The position numbers were made by a program, and so were the translations under genes. Shown here in pieces: positions 37,921-46,755 of a DNA stretch of 64,000 bases. This DNA is from Melghirimyces thermohalophilus (GTDB lineage Bacteria; Bacillota; Bacilli; Thermoactinomycetales; DSM-45169), in NCBI RefSeq assembly GCF_900102685.1, contig NZ_FMZA01000004.1, positions 124,001 through 188,000 of the forward strand, in the 5' to 3' direction. The notes under the pieces are model-generated. The model worked only from the letters and a program-made list of their open reading frames with translations. It ran no database searches and was not told the origin of the DNA. The stretch's first letter is position 1. Every line of letters starts with the position of its first letter.

Positions 37921-38760
37921 ATGACCACGACTCGGATGACCAAACGGATCCAACTTTCGATCGGTCAGACGGTCGATACCGAACCACGTAGCCGTCGCAT
38001 GAAAGTGTATCAACTGCACAACCCGGGGATGGTTCATCGACTCCAACGCTTAGCGCGGCAGGATGATATCGATAAAATTCTTTTTTATGTCAAAAGAGAG
38101 CAAATTCCTCGTTTAATCGGTACCGGTTGTGTGTTTGAGGGCTATATCCACGGGTTTTTTCGAGGGGAGACCGCCTACATTTTTTCTCTGTTTCTCAACC
38201 CGGATCGCAACCACCCTGTTTCCCATGATCAACAACGTCGGGTCATGAATCTGGTGAAAAACGATCACAAAAAAATAGACGGCTTGTCTCTTCCCGAAGG
38301 ATATGTGATGAGCAAAGCCGTCAAAGCGGATACCCCGGAAATGGCCCGTCTCTATGATACGATTTTCGAAACGTACCCCACCCCGATGAATGATCCGCAA
38401 TATATTTCCGATATGATGGACCGACAGGTCTTTTTCTCCATTATCCGATATCGCGGCCGGATTGTCAGCGCCTGTTCCGCCGATCTCCTGCCTACTTTCA
38501 ACTCCGCGGAAATCACCGACTGTGCCACGCTGCCACAACATCGAAACCAACTGTTGCTCTCCCACCAGTTTTCTCACCAGGTGCAGCAGATGCGGCAAAA
38601 AAAGGTGCAAACCCTGTTCTGTTATGCCCGCGCGGTCTCTGCCGGCATGAATTTGATCACCGCCCGACACGGGTTTACCTACGGCGGCCGGATGGTGCAA
38701 AACAGTCAGATCGCCGGGCGGTTGGAGTGCATGAATATCTGGTTTAAACAGCTGTTGTAG
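37921..38760 (+). CDS. AblB-like beta-lysine N-acetyltransferase (GNAT)
   Basis: 279 residues. The C-terminal GNAT domain (about 125-279) keeps the AblB/YodP pattern: FETYPTPMNDPQYI, AEITDCATLPQHR, ARAVSAGMNLITARHGFTYG and LECMNIWFK. AblB acetylates beta-lysine, made from lysine by AblA (KamA), to the osmolyte N-epsilon-acetyl-beta-lysine. No AblA gene is nearby. The acetyl-CoA loop (usually RGxGL) reads QHRNQLLLSH here, a notable change. The N-terminal ~25 residues are an extra tail. ATG 8 bases after AAGGGGG. It converges with the 670-residue gene, leaving 5 bases between the two stops. Confidence 0.82.
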   Translation: MTTTRMTKRIQLSIGQTVDTEPRSRRMKVYQLHNPGMVHRLQRLARQDDIDKILFYVKREQIPRLIGTGCVFEGYIHGFFRGETAYIFSLFLNPDRNHPVSHDQQRRVMNLVKNDHKKIDGLSLPEGYVMSKAVKADTPEMARLYDTIFETYPTPMNDPQYISDMMDRQVFFSIIRYRGRIVSACSADLLPTFNSAEITDCATLPQHRNQLLLSHQFSHQVQQMRQKKVQTLFCYARAVSAGMNLITARHGFTYGGRMVQNSQIAGRLECMNIWFKQLL

Positions 38761-38765
38761 GGAAG

Positions 38766-40778
38766 TTACATCGCACCGTACCCACACCCCAGCGCGTTTT
38801 TGCCGATCCAATTATATTCCTGTCCCCAGCTTTCCCGGGCCAGCTTTTCAATCTGTTCCACCGTTTCATCCTCAACCGCAAATGCATCCCCCTGCTCGTA
38901 GGGGTTGTAGTGAAAAGCATACAGCCGCGAGACGAACTGGTGGAAAGGAAGCGAAGATTCGCCCTCGTATTCGCCATGCCCCCGTACAGCCGGCTTGATT
39001 CCCTGACCCCAGTTTTGCGAGCTGTCGTTGTTGGGGTTGTAAAAATAGACTCGGTATTCCCCTTTAGGATCCTTGGCGATCCGTTGGATCGAGATGGCAT
39101 GAAACCCGAGCATCTTACCGTATACCGTCGTAATACAAATGCCGACGGGATTGGGATAAGTCATCTCGTATCCCTCGTTATATTCCGGATGGTGTGTGGC
39201 GTAAAACAGACGAACAAAGGGGGCATAATCGGTTACATTCCCCGTGAGATGATCAAATACCTTGGTAAACCCATTGGGGATCCACTGGCCGTAAAAGGCC
39301 GGGTTGACCCATTTATGGGGATCATCCAGCCGGAATTGCACCCTGCGGACCATTTCCGCATAGATCCGGTCCAGATGAGGGACCAGGATCAGAGAGACCG
39401 GATCCAGCTCCTTGTGCAGTTCAGGAGCCAGGCCGCCGGGCAGATCCTTGGAGTGGATCGTATCCCCTTCAAAATCCATATCGATATCCCCATCCCGGGC
39501 CGCTCTGGCGACCAGCTCCAAAAGATAACCCGGCGCATGGATCGACCACAGGCTCAGGGCCCGCGCACTTTGACAAGTAGGGTTTAAGCCTTGCCCCACC
39601 CCCAAAGGCTGCCCCAACACACTGATCACACCGGCGGTCATGATATCGTTCGCCGTCAACCCATCGGTATCAGAAAAAGCGTTTAACAGGGTTTGCCGCA
39701 CGTTAGGGATAATATCCAGCTCGACTAGCCGACGCAGTCCGGGAACCACGGGATGATAGGACAATACCCCCCGTTCCAGCATGCGGGCAAAGCCATAGAG
39801 GGATTGCCGGGTCGGCAAGTGGATAGCCACTTTGATCAGCTCTCGAACCAGGGAAAGATTCTCCTCCAGATTGGCCTTCCCTTTGGCGTTCAAGGAGAGG
39901 GCCGTCGGGAGCAGATCCGTCTTCGAGCGGTTGAGATAGCGGATCAGAATCACATGATACGGAGAGACGAGCCCTGTCTCTCGCATCGACTCAGCAAAAG
40001 CCTCTGCTTCCTTTTTCAACTCCCCTTCATCCAGATTTTTCAGTTCCTGGCGATAATCTTTGTAATCGGAATGCTTTTGGCTGAGTGGAGTCAACTGGGA
40101 GATGGCCCGGTAATAGCGTTCGATCTCTTTTCGATGCTCTTCATCCACATTAGAGTTCATCAGCTGTGCCGCTTTTTCCACCATCAACTGGATCCGGTCG
40201 ACCATGATCGGCCGTTGAACGGACAAGCGTACTATCTCTTCGATCAAGGTGCCGGACAGGGCTTTGAGCGACATTTGGTCCACAATCACCTTAAACAGGC
40301 GCTGCGCCCGTTCCGTCTCCTTCCCCTGTTGGGCCCCTTCATCATCCACCTCTTCAGGAAAGATAAAGTCCAGATTGAGCGCCATCACCTCGTTAACATA
40401 CTCCTTGGCCTCTTCCGCTGACACTTTTTCGTGTTCGACCCGTCCCTGGGCAATGGCCACCATCCTCAATTCACTCAAAGCGGCCACAATCGATTCCACG
40501 CCATCCACTCTGAGGGAACCGTTAACCAGATTGGGTTGCAGCTTCGATGGATCTTGCCAAGGGCCGCCTTCAAACACTCCGGCTTCATCGAAGCGATCCG
40601 CATAGGAATACAACATCTCCATACCGTCCAAGGTATCCATCTGCCGGCCCGCTTCCTGAAAAAAATGATTCTGGTATAGCTGTTTGGCAAAAGGTTGCGC
40701 TTCCGCCAAGGTGTTGAGTGCCTGTACAAACCGATCCGCCCTGTTTTTTTCCGTCATTTCCATCGCCATAAAGCACAT
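38766..40778 (-). CDS. Large protein with papain-like Cys/His/Asn pattern, function unknown
   Basis: Not a family I can name. 670 residues. The N-terminal ~380 residues look helical (repeated IVRLSVQRP, ELIKVAIHLPTRQSL). From ~390 a papain-like hydrolase or transglutaminase-type core is suggested: GLNPTCQSARALSLW with Cys402, GFHAISIQ with His560, then YFYNPNNDSSQNWG with Asn583/Asp585 on the following strand. That Cys-x-His-x-Asn/Asp order is known from papain-like and YopT-like enzymes; here it is inference. No signal peptide. It follows an ATP-grasp gene by 15 bases. The start could be the ATG at 40778 or at 40769 (GGAGG upstream). Confidence 0.72.
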   Translation of the reverse strand: MCFMAMEMTEKNRADRFVQALNTLAEAQPFAKQLYQNHFFQEAGRQMDTLDGMEMLYSYADRFDEAGVFEGGPWQDPSKLQPNLVNGSLRVDGVESIVAALSELRMVAIAQGRVEHEKVSAEEAKEYVNEVMALNLDFIFPEEVDDEGAQQGKETERAQRLFKVIVDQMSLKALSGTLIEEIVRLSVQRPIMVDRIQLMVEKAAQLMNSNVDEEHRKEIERYYRAISQLTPLSQKHSDYKDYRQELKNLDEGELKKEAEAFAESMRETGLVSPYHVILIRYLNRSKTDLLPTALSLNAKGKANLEENLSLVRELIKVAIHLPTRQSLYGFARMLERGVLSYHPVVPGLRRLVELDIIPNVRQTLLNAFSDTDGLTANDIMTAGVISVLGQPLGVGQGLNPTCQSARALSLWSIHAPGYLLELVARAARDGDIDMDFEGDTIHSKDLPGGLAPELHKELDPVSLILVPHLDRIYAEMVRRVQFRLDDPHKWVNPAFYGQWIPNGFTKVFDHLTGNVTDYAPFVRLFYATHHPEYNEGYEMTYPNPVGICITTVYGKMLGFHAISIQRIAKDPKGEYRVYFYNPNNDSSQNWGQGIKPAVRGHGEYEGESSLPFHQFVSRLYAFHYNPYEQGDAFAVEDETVEQIEKLARESWGQEYNWIGKNALGCGYGAM

Positions 40779-40793
40779 CTACCTCCATGTTGG

Positions 40794-42029
40794 TTATATG
40801 TAAAAATCGTGTTTGACAAAATCACGTAACGGCTGTCTCACCTGCTCGCAATCCTGATGGTAGAAAAAAACCGTGCCGTGGTGATTTCCGTAACCTTCCC
40901 GGTCGGGGACCTTCCGTTCCACCGGGGTGAACATATTGTGTCTGTCAAAGCCCGGGTGTTCCTCCAATTCTTTCGGAATATCAAGTCCCTGGATCCGTTT
41001 GACACGGGGATAAACCAGCAAGCTTCCCGCATGACCGTTCGCTTTCCTCTCATCGGGAAAGAGACTTTTAAACTCCTCATCCTTCACATCGGGATCAAAG
41101 CACAAGAGATGGGCTTCGAAGGGATTAAACCCATAAGTTTTTTGGATGAGTTCATAGATATGGCCGCCAGGGACTCGGAAGGCGACTTCACCGAAGTGAA
41201 TTCGTCCATCATCTGCCAAAAAAAATTCCGGGTGGATCACGCCATACTCCAATTGAAAGGCGTCGATCAACTGTTGACAGGCCTTACGAATCTGGGGGCG
41301 TTTTTTTTCAATTTCAGGCGAAGGAGGAGCCATCATGGAATAGCCGAAGACCACATATTCCGTGATGTTCAAAAACTTGATCTTCCCCCGGTGAATAAAA
41401 ACTTCACAGGAGACCTCCACCCCTTCCAGGTGGCTTTCCATCAGGCACGGAAAGTTGCTGTCATCCAGCTTCTCTTCGATATCCTTCTCCGACTGTATCA
41501 ACCGGTGGCCCGCTGCTCCGGCCCGGTCGAAAGGTTTGATATGAATCGGTGCTTCTCTATCCGCTTGGAGATGGACATCATTGATCCGCTGGAGAAAACG
41601 ACGCACATCCTCTCTATTATTCCCCTCCTCAAATACGCCCACGCTGAGGCCCCCGATCAACGCCCTCCGCTTCATTTTGGCCTTGTGACGGAACAAAAGC
41701 GAATGGTAAAAGAGACGCGGATCCTCTCTGAACATCCCGTTCAGCGCCCCGGCCCACTCCACCGTCTCTTCAAACAGCGGAATCGCCAAACGAACCCCGT
41801 ACTCTTTTAAACGGTCGTATAGTTCACCGGCGTGCTCCAGACGTTGTTCCATAGGAATCTCGTTGTTTAGTCTCTCAAAGTCCCAGCCTACGAAGGGAAT
41901 ATCGTATCTTCTGGCGTAACTTTCACAACTGGGCGGTCCCACGACCACAAAAGGACGATTAAGACGGTCGGCCGCCTCCATCATCGGTAAACTCCATCCA
42001 ATCAAGGCTACAGGTTGTTTTGCTTCCAC
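40794..42029 (-). CDS. ATP-grasp ligase-like protein
   Basis: 411 residues, GTG start after GGAGGG. N-terminal Rossmann-like part (VALIGWSLPMMEAADRLNRP), then the ATP-grasp fold: HKAKMKRRALI, PIHIKPFDRAGAAGHRLI (the flexible ATP loop), MESHLEGVEVSCEVFI and the metal-site HFGEVAFRVPGGHIYELI. It resembles carboxylate-amine ligases that join an amino acid or peptide to an amine. Substrate unknown. Probable operon with the 670-residue gene; both face away from the HExxH gene. No homologue of this pair stands between gerE and sdh in B. subtilis. Confidence 0.85.
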   Translation of the reverse strand: MEAKQPVALIGWSLPMMEAADRLNRPFVVVGPPSCESYARRYDIPFVGWDFERLNNEIPMEQRLEHAGELYDRLKEYGVRLAIPLFEETVEWAGALNGMFREDPRLFYHSLLFRHKAKMKRRALIGGLSVGVFEEGNNREDVRRFLQRINDVHLQADREAPIHIKPFDRAGAAGHRLIQSEKDIEEKLDDSNFPCLMESHLEGVEVSCEVFIHRGKIKFLNITEYVVFGYSMMAPPSPEIEKKRPQIRKACQQLIDAFQLEYGVIHPEFFLADDGRIHFGEVAFRVPGGHIYELIQKTYGFNPFEAHLLCFDPDVKDEEFKSLFPDERKANGHAGSLLVYPRVKRIQGLDIPKELEEHPGFDRHNMFTPVERKVPDREGYGNHHGTVFFYHQDCEQVRQPLRDFVKHDFYI

Positions 42030-42178
42030 AGTTGGTTTCCCTCCACTTCATATTTCTCCACATTTCTCATCTTTTCCATTGGCCCTTTGGGAAATACCGG
42101 GGGCAGAAAAAAGAGACGAACCGTGCTTACGGATTTGTGATAGGTCAAGCCGCCGTCCACATAGCATGGGGTAGCGGA

Positions 42179-42199
42179 AGATATGATGGGACCATATCT
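42179..42199. promoter_or_regulatory. Inverted repeat in the divergent region, possible operator
   Basis: Perfect 7-base arms AGATATG/CATATCT around a 7-base spacer. It stands between the ATP-grasp and HExxH genes, where a regulator could control both. No protein is assigned. Confidence 0.35.
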
Positions 42200-42252
42200 C
42201 CTGTCTGAAAGAGGGGGGATGGAACACGAACCGTACCGACCGCACTTCAAGA

Positions 42253-42981
42253 ATGACCTCAGTCCCACCTCGAAGCCGTCGCCTGTCGTCGATTCCGCTG
42301 GACAATTTATGGCCCCATCTGCCACACGCTGTTTTGGCGTTGACAGAATTGGAACAGGATGAGATGTATCCGTTACTCACAGCCACCGCTATTCCCCGTT
42401 ATTTAGAAGAGGCGACCGCTTTTGGGCGGGAGGCGGCGACAAATGAGAGCGATGATGGGGATCTCACCCGTCTGTTCAATCGGATCATTCAATCCGGTGT
42501 ACGGGTTCGCCTGATCGAGCAAAACGGGGCGAAGGGAAACGGCTGGATTCGCGCACAGTATCATCGAAAACCGCCCACAATCGATGTGTATCGTTCCTCC
42601 ATGGAGCAGTTGGAACAATTTTTTGCCAAATGTGGGTACCGCGTCGCTGAAGAAGACCTGATCGCCCTACATCTGTATCACGAGTGGTTTCATCATCTGG
42701 AGTCGACGCGACTGGGACGAACCGACTACCGTTTGCCCAAGGTGAGGAAAAAAAAGTGGGGACCGCTTGTTTTCCGACAACGGGTTTACCGGCTCAGGGA
42801 GATTGCCGCTCACGCCTTTACTCAGGAAGCGATGGGCTTAACCTGGTCCCCGTTGTGGTTGGATCATCTGCTGTTGTTGACGGAAAAAGGCTGGACGAAA
42901 AGCCAAATTCGGGAACACTTTCAGTTTTTGCACCAAAAGTATCAAAAGATCACGGAATCCGACCGAGAAGCAAGAACATAA
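42253..42981 (+). CDS. HExxH-motif (zincin-like) protein, unknown function
   Basis: Up to 242 residues. HLYHEWFHHLE carries H143-E144-W-F-H147, and an REIAAHAF segment 36 residues later offers E183 as third zinc ligand, as in gluzincins and ImmA/IrrE-like proteins. No signal peptide or membrane span. The start is uncertain: the first ATG of this frame has no ribosome site, an excellent GGGGGG-ATG (42219) lies in another frame that ends at 42362, and an ATG at 42364 follows AGGATGAG. Divergent from the ATP-grasp gene. The tail is polar. Confidence 0.68.
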   Translation: MTSVPPRSRRLSSIPLDNLWPHLPHAVLALTELEQDEMYPLLTATAIPRYLEEATAFGREAATNESDDGDLTRLFNRIIQSGVRVRLIEQNGAKGNGWIRAQYHRKPPTIDVYRSSMEQLEQFFAKCGYRVAEEDLIALHLYHEWFHHLESTRLGRTDYRLPKVRKKKWGPLVFRQRVYRLREIAAHAFTQEAMGLTWSPLWLDHLLLLTEKGWTKSQIREHFQFLHQKYQKITESDREART

Positions 42982-43004
42982 CCCTCGCTGGATGCGGGGG
43001 TTTT
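42982..43004 (+). terminator. Terminator of the HExxH gene
   Basis: Stem CCCTCGC/GCGGGGG with loop TGGAT, followed by TTTTG, right after the stop codon. Confidence 0.7.
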
Positions 43005-43167
43005 GTCGTGTTTCCGCCCTACCCAGGGAATGAAGAAGGGAAAATCACGGAAAAATAGAAGCGAGATTCGGGATCAGTGGGGGGAATGATCTCCTGGGTT
43101 TCGATATTGCCTTGAACAAGGGTGTTTCCTCCCTTCGCGATCACTCCCCCCGAGGAGGTGTCTAGCG

Positions 43168-43422
43168 GTGGAGAACCCTTACCTGTGTCCGGTCTGCGGT
43201 ACCAATCGCATGCGCTTTAACCTGATTGAACAAAAAGCGCGACCAGTAAAAAAAGATCCTCGGACAGGGGAAATCATGGAAGAGGTGGACAGAGCCGACC
43301 CCCTCCATATCCCTTACCGGGGAGAAGATGTCCGTGTTCAGTGCGGGGTGTGCGGCGTAGTGGACACAGAAGAGCGTTTCATCAAAACCGCTCAGCATGA
43401 ATCCCATGCCCGAAAGGGATAA
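43168..43422 (+). CDS. Small zinc-ribbon protein
   Basis: 84 residues. Two CxxC knuckles, YLCPVCGT near the start and VQCGVCGVV at about 58-66, make a zinc ribbon separated by a basic/acidic hairpin (RPVKKDPRTGEIMEEVDR). GTG start at 43168 after GAGGAGG, with a terminator following. No catalytic domain. Such small ribbons bind nucleic acid or protein; role unknown. It stands between the HExxH gene and fumarase in its own transcript. Confidence 0.8.
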   Translation: MENPYLCPVCGTNRMRFNLIEQKARPVKKDPRTGEIMEEVDRADPLHIPYRGEDVRVQCGVCGVVDTEERFIKTAQHESHARKG

Positions 43423-43434
43423 AACGACTCCAAA

Positions 43435-43456
43435 ACCCGGGACAGATCCCGGGTCT
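43435..43456 (+). terminator. Terminator of the zinc-ribbon gene
   Basis: Stem ACCCGGG/CCCGGGT with loop ACAGAT, then CTTTCTTT. Confidence 0.85.
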
Positions 43457-43545
43457 TTCTTTATCTATACATCTCGGCACTTCGCCCACAGTATTATATA
43501 ATAGAAGTGTAGAGGAATCCGAAAATGTAAAAAGGAGTTTGTCTA

Positions 43546-45087
43546 GTGATGCAATCATTGAAGGAATCCTTGCTGGAATTAATTACAGAAACCTCCACCA
43601 ACCTGCCTCCGGATGTACGGTCTGCCATTCAACGGGCAAAGAAAAAAGAAGATTCCGGGACGCGGGCCGCATTGGCATTGTCCACCATTTCCGACAATAT
43701 TGAAACAGCTGAGGAGAATGTCTCTCCGATCTGCCAGGATACAGGGATGCCCACTTTTTATATCAAAGTGCCTGTCGGCATCAACCAGATCGAGCTAACC
43801 CGCGCCATCCGGGAGGCCATCGTGGAAGCCACCCAAACCGGAAAACTCCGCCCCAATGCTGTCGATCCCCTCACCGGTGAAAACAGCGGCGACAACCTGG
43901 GAGAAGGCGTCCCGGTCATTCACTATGAACAGTGGGAAAAGGACGAGATCGAAGTCCGACTGATCCTGAAGGGCGGCGGATGCGAAAACAAGAATATCCA
44001 GTATAGCCTTCCCACGGAACTGGAAGGTCTGGGACGGGCCGGCCGCGACCTGGACGGCATTCGGAAGTGCATCTTGCACAGTGTCTACCAGGCCCAGGGA
44101 CAAGGATGCAGCGCTGGCTTTATCGGTGTCGGCGTCGGCGGCGACCGCACCACCGGCTATGAGTTGGCCAAACAACAGCTGTTCCGGAAATCCACCGATA
44201 CCAACCCCAACCCCGACCTCGCTCGCCTGGAAGAGTACATCATGGAAAATGCCAACAAGCTGAGCATCGGCACGATGGGCTTCGGTGGAAATACGACCTT
44301 GCTCGGCTGCAAGATCGGTTCGATGCACCGCATTCCGGCCAGCTTTTATGTGTCCGTCGCCTACAACTGCTGGGCCTTCCGCCGACAAGGGGTCACCATC
44401 GACCCGGAGACGGGGAAAATCAACCGCTGGCTCTATAAAGATGAACCCGACACTGAACCGGTCACTGTCACCGAGCCGGAGGAGCCACAGACCCAATCCA
44501 GCACCCGGGAAGTGCGATTGATTCCACCTATTTCCGAAGAGGACATCCGCAACCTTCGTGTCGGCGACGTGGTTGTCTTGGATGGATTGATTCACACCGG
44601 TCGAGATGCTCTGCACAAATACTTGATCGATCATGATGCCCCTGTCGATCTGGAGGGAGGAGTCATCTACCACTGTGGTCCGGTGATGCTGAAGGATCGA
44701 GAGGGTAACTGGGAAGTGAAAGCTGCCGGCCCTACCACCAGCATCCGGGAAGAACCCTACCAGGCGGATATCATCAAGAAATTTGGCATCCGGGCTGTCA
44801 TCGGAAAAGGCGGCATGGGCGCCCGCACCCTGGAAGGCTTGAAGGAGTCCGGCGCGGTCTACCTGAACGCGGTCGGCGGTGCGGCGCAGTATTACGCCAA
44901 CTGCATTACCGGAGTGGAAGGCGTACACTTTATGGAATTTGGTGTACCGGAAGCCATGTGGCACCTGCAGGTCAAAGATTTCGCCGCCATTGTCACCATG
45001 GATGCTCATGGCAACAGCCTCCACAAAGATGTGGAGATGGACTCTCTGGAACGGCTGGCCCAGTTCAAAGAAAAAGTTTTTGCCTGA
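43546..45087 (+). CDS. fumA: Class I fumarate hydratase (iron-sulfur)
   Basis: Converts fumarate to malate in the TCA cycle using a 4Fe-4S cluster. 513 residues in one chain: the alpha part (1-~285) with the cluster cysteines in ICQDTGMP, GCSAGFIG and GCKIGSMHR, and the beta part (from ~320) with RDALHKYL and GGAAQYYANCITGVEG. The same class occurs in Geobacillus. Starts GTG ATG; the GTG is 8 bases from AAGGAG, the ATG 11. It stands beside DUF1002 and the sdh operon but in the opposite orientation to sdh. A TATAAT lies about 50 bases upstream. Confidence 0.97.
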   Translation: MMQSLKESLLELITETSTNLPPDVRSAIQRAKKKEDSGTRAALALSTISDNIETAEENVSPICQDTGMPTFYIKVPVGINQIELTRAIREAIVEATQTGKLRPNAVDPLTGENSGDNLGEGVPVIHYEQWEKDEIEVRLILKGGGCENKNIQYSLPTELEGLGRAGRDLDGIRKCILHSVYQAQGQGCSAGFIGVGVGGDRTTGYELAKQQLFRKSTDTNPNPDLARLEEYIMENANKLSIGTMGFGGNTTLLGCKIGSMHRIPASFYVSVAYNCWAFRRQGVTIDPETGKINRWLYKDEPDTEPVTVTEPEEPQTQSSTREVRLIPPISEEDIRNLRVGDVVVLDGLIHTGRDALHKYLIDHDAPVDLEGGVIYHCGPVMLKDREGNWEVKAAGPTTSIREEPYQADIIKKFGIRAVIGKGGMGARTLEGLKESGAVYLNAVGGAAQYYANCITGVEGVHFMEFGVPEAMWHLQVKDFAAIVTMDAHGNSLHKDVEMDSLERLAQFKEKVFA

Positions 45088-45111
45088 TGGCAACAAAAAT
45101 ATTTTCAATGA

Positions 45112-45138
45112 AAGGCGGGATCGCTACCGCCTTTTTTT
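45112..45138 (+). terminator. Terminator of fumA
   Basis: Stem AAGGCGG/CCGCCTT (45112-45132) followed by TTTTTTG. Confidence 0.85.
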
Positions 45139-45324
45139 GTTATTCACACCCTGTCGATTTCCATGTAAAATAAGGCTGTATTGAGAATTGCTCCCTCAGG
45201 GAAGACGGGAAAAACCTTGAATATCTCACACAGCCACAGCAGGGCAAAACATATAAAATCCTTTATACATGAAACAACACTAACATTTTCCTCGTCTTTA
45301 TAAGTTGAAAAGGAGGTTTTCTTT

Positions 45325-46197
45325 TTGATAAAGAAACGAATGCCACTTTGGACATTGATCGGACTGCTCCTATTCGCTTTTGCTCTTCCAACCACCGTTT
45401 CCGCTGATGCGGTGACCGGTGAAACCGTGGTGACGCTGGGACAGGATTTGACTCCGCAGCAGAAGGAACAGATCCTGCAGGAGATGAATGCCGACTCTAA
45501 TGTGAAGCAGATTCAAGTGACTAACGAGGAGGAACATAAATACCTGGGGCAATACCTGGATAAAGCCACAATCGGCAGCCGGGCCCTTTCCTCCGCCAAA
45601 ATCACCTTGACCGAGGAAGGATCCGGCATCCAGGTGCAGACCAACAACATCACCTCCATCACGGAACAAATGTATGCCAATGCCCTAACCACCGCCGGCG
45701 TCAAGGATGCCGAAGTATATGTCACCGCTCCGATGAAAGTTTCGGGGACTGCCGGCCTGACCGGAATTCTGAAAGCCTTTGAATCAGCTGCCGGTAAAAA
45801 CATCAATGAAGAACAGAAACAGGTGGCCAACGAAGAGATGGTCCGTACCTCCGAACTGGGACAAAACATCGGAGATAACCAAAAAGCGGCCGATTTTATG
45901 AATCGGGTAAAAGAAGAAATCGCCAAACAGCAACCCCAGTCCCCTGAAGAAGTGAAGGATATCATTGTCAACGTGGCCGGCGACATGAATATCAACTTAA
46001 ACAACCAGGATATCGAGAACATCACCAACCTGATGGTGAAGTTCTCCGAACTAAACATCGACTGGGACAATCTGGCCAACCAGCTGGACAAATTGAAGGA
46101 TGTGGTCAATTCCGAGGAGGCCCAAGGATTTTTCGACAAGCTGATCAGCTGGCTCTCCGATTTGCTAAACTCCTTGAAAGGTGTTTTCTCCTCTTAA
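45325..46197 (+). CDS. Exported DUF1002 protein (YpuA-like)
   Basis: 290 residues with a signal peptide (WTLIGLLLFAFALPTTVSADA, cut near residue 27). The mature part has the DUF1002 pattern VVTLGQDLTPQQKEQILQEM, GSRALSSAKITL, VYVTAPMKVSGTAGLTGI and long amphipathic helices to the end (LISWLSDLLNSLKGVF). B. subtilis YpuA is in this family; role unknown, cell-envelope location inferred. TTG start 8 bases after AAGGAGG. Own terminator. Confidence 0.9.
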   Translation: MIKKRMPLWTLIGLLLFAFALPTTVSADAVTGETVVTLGQDLTPQQKEQILQEMNADSNVKQIQVTNEEEHKYLGQYLDKATIGSRALSSAKITLTEEGSGIQVQTNNITSITEQMYANALTTAGVKDAEVYVTAPMKVSGTAGLTGILKAFESAAGKNINEEQKQVANEEMVRTSELGQNIGDNQKAADFMNRVKEEIAKQQPQSPEEVKDIIVNVAGDMNINLNNQDIENITNLMVKFSELNIDWDNLANQLDKLKDVVNSEEAQGFFDKLISWLSDLLNSLKGVFSS

Positions 46198-46220
46198 AAC
46201 CAACCGATCGATCCATTAAA

Positions 46221-46255
46221 AACCCGGCAGAAAACCGCTCCGCCGGGTTGTTTAT
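46221..46255 (+). terminator. Terminator of the DUF1002 gene
   Basis: Stem AACCCGGC/GCCGGGTT (46221-46249) followed by GTTTAT. Confidence 0.75.
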
Positions 46256-46710
46256 ATACCACAACCCTTCTTAACTGTCGGTCAGTTTCGGGCGTTTCGC
46301 TTCTAATCCTTTAACTTCCCGCAATCGGTGGCCAGCGCTCATCGAAAGGTGATCCCCCATGATCAGACGCCCGCCCACTAGATGTTTTATGATGAATGGC
46401 AGGTCCGATACGAGGGGGCGTTTGCCGAAAGAGGGACTTACTCTCCTGTCTCGCGGAGAATTAACAAGGGGGCAAGAGGCAACAACCACCTTCAAATTCA
46501 CCCCGGCTTTACCCCTGCCCGTAGCAGAATCATATGAACGGATCAACCCATCTTCTCTACAGGACAGCAGTGGGAGCGGCTTTGGGTAAATGCCATGCTC
46601 ATTCTCGCAATGCTTCTCAGCAGGTGTGTCCGGATGGACAGGCGCCCACCGACCTACCTTCCTTTTCACAGGCACAAGTACTTTCCTCCTCTCGCACTTA
46701 ACGGGCCCAT
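46256..46710. other. Convergent intergenic region, no supported gene
   Basis: About 455 bases between the DUF1002 terminator and the sdhB terminator. Frames on both strands (46359-46589 plus; 46271-46846 minus, running into sdhB) have no ribosome site or domain and mixed composition. No repeat or RNA motif was recognised. Confidence 0.4.
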
Positions 46711-46740
46711 AAAAAAACTCCCCTGTGAACAGGGGAGTTT
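46711..46740 (-). terminator. Terminator of the sdh operon
   Basis: Stem AACTCCCCTG/CAGGGGAGTT on the minus strand followed by TTTTTTTA, 16 bases after the sdhB stop. Confidence 0.9.
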
Positions 46741-46755
46741 TTCTGTGTGATGCGT

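Noticed and set aside
43795-45108. Minus-strand open frame of 437 codons opposite fumA
   Set aside because: Antisense shadow; fumA has all iron-sulfur and active-site motifs.
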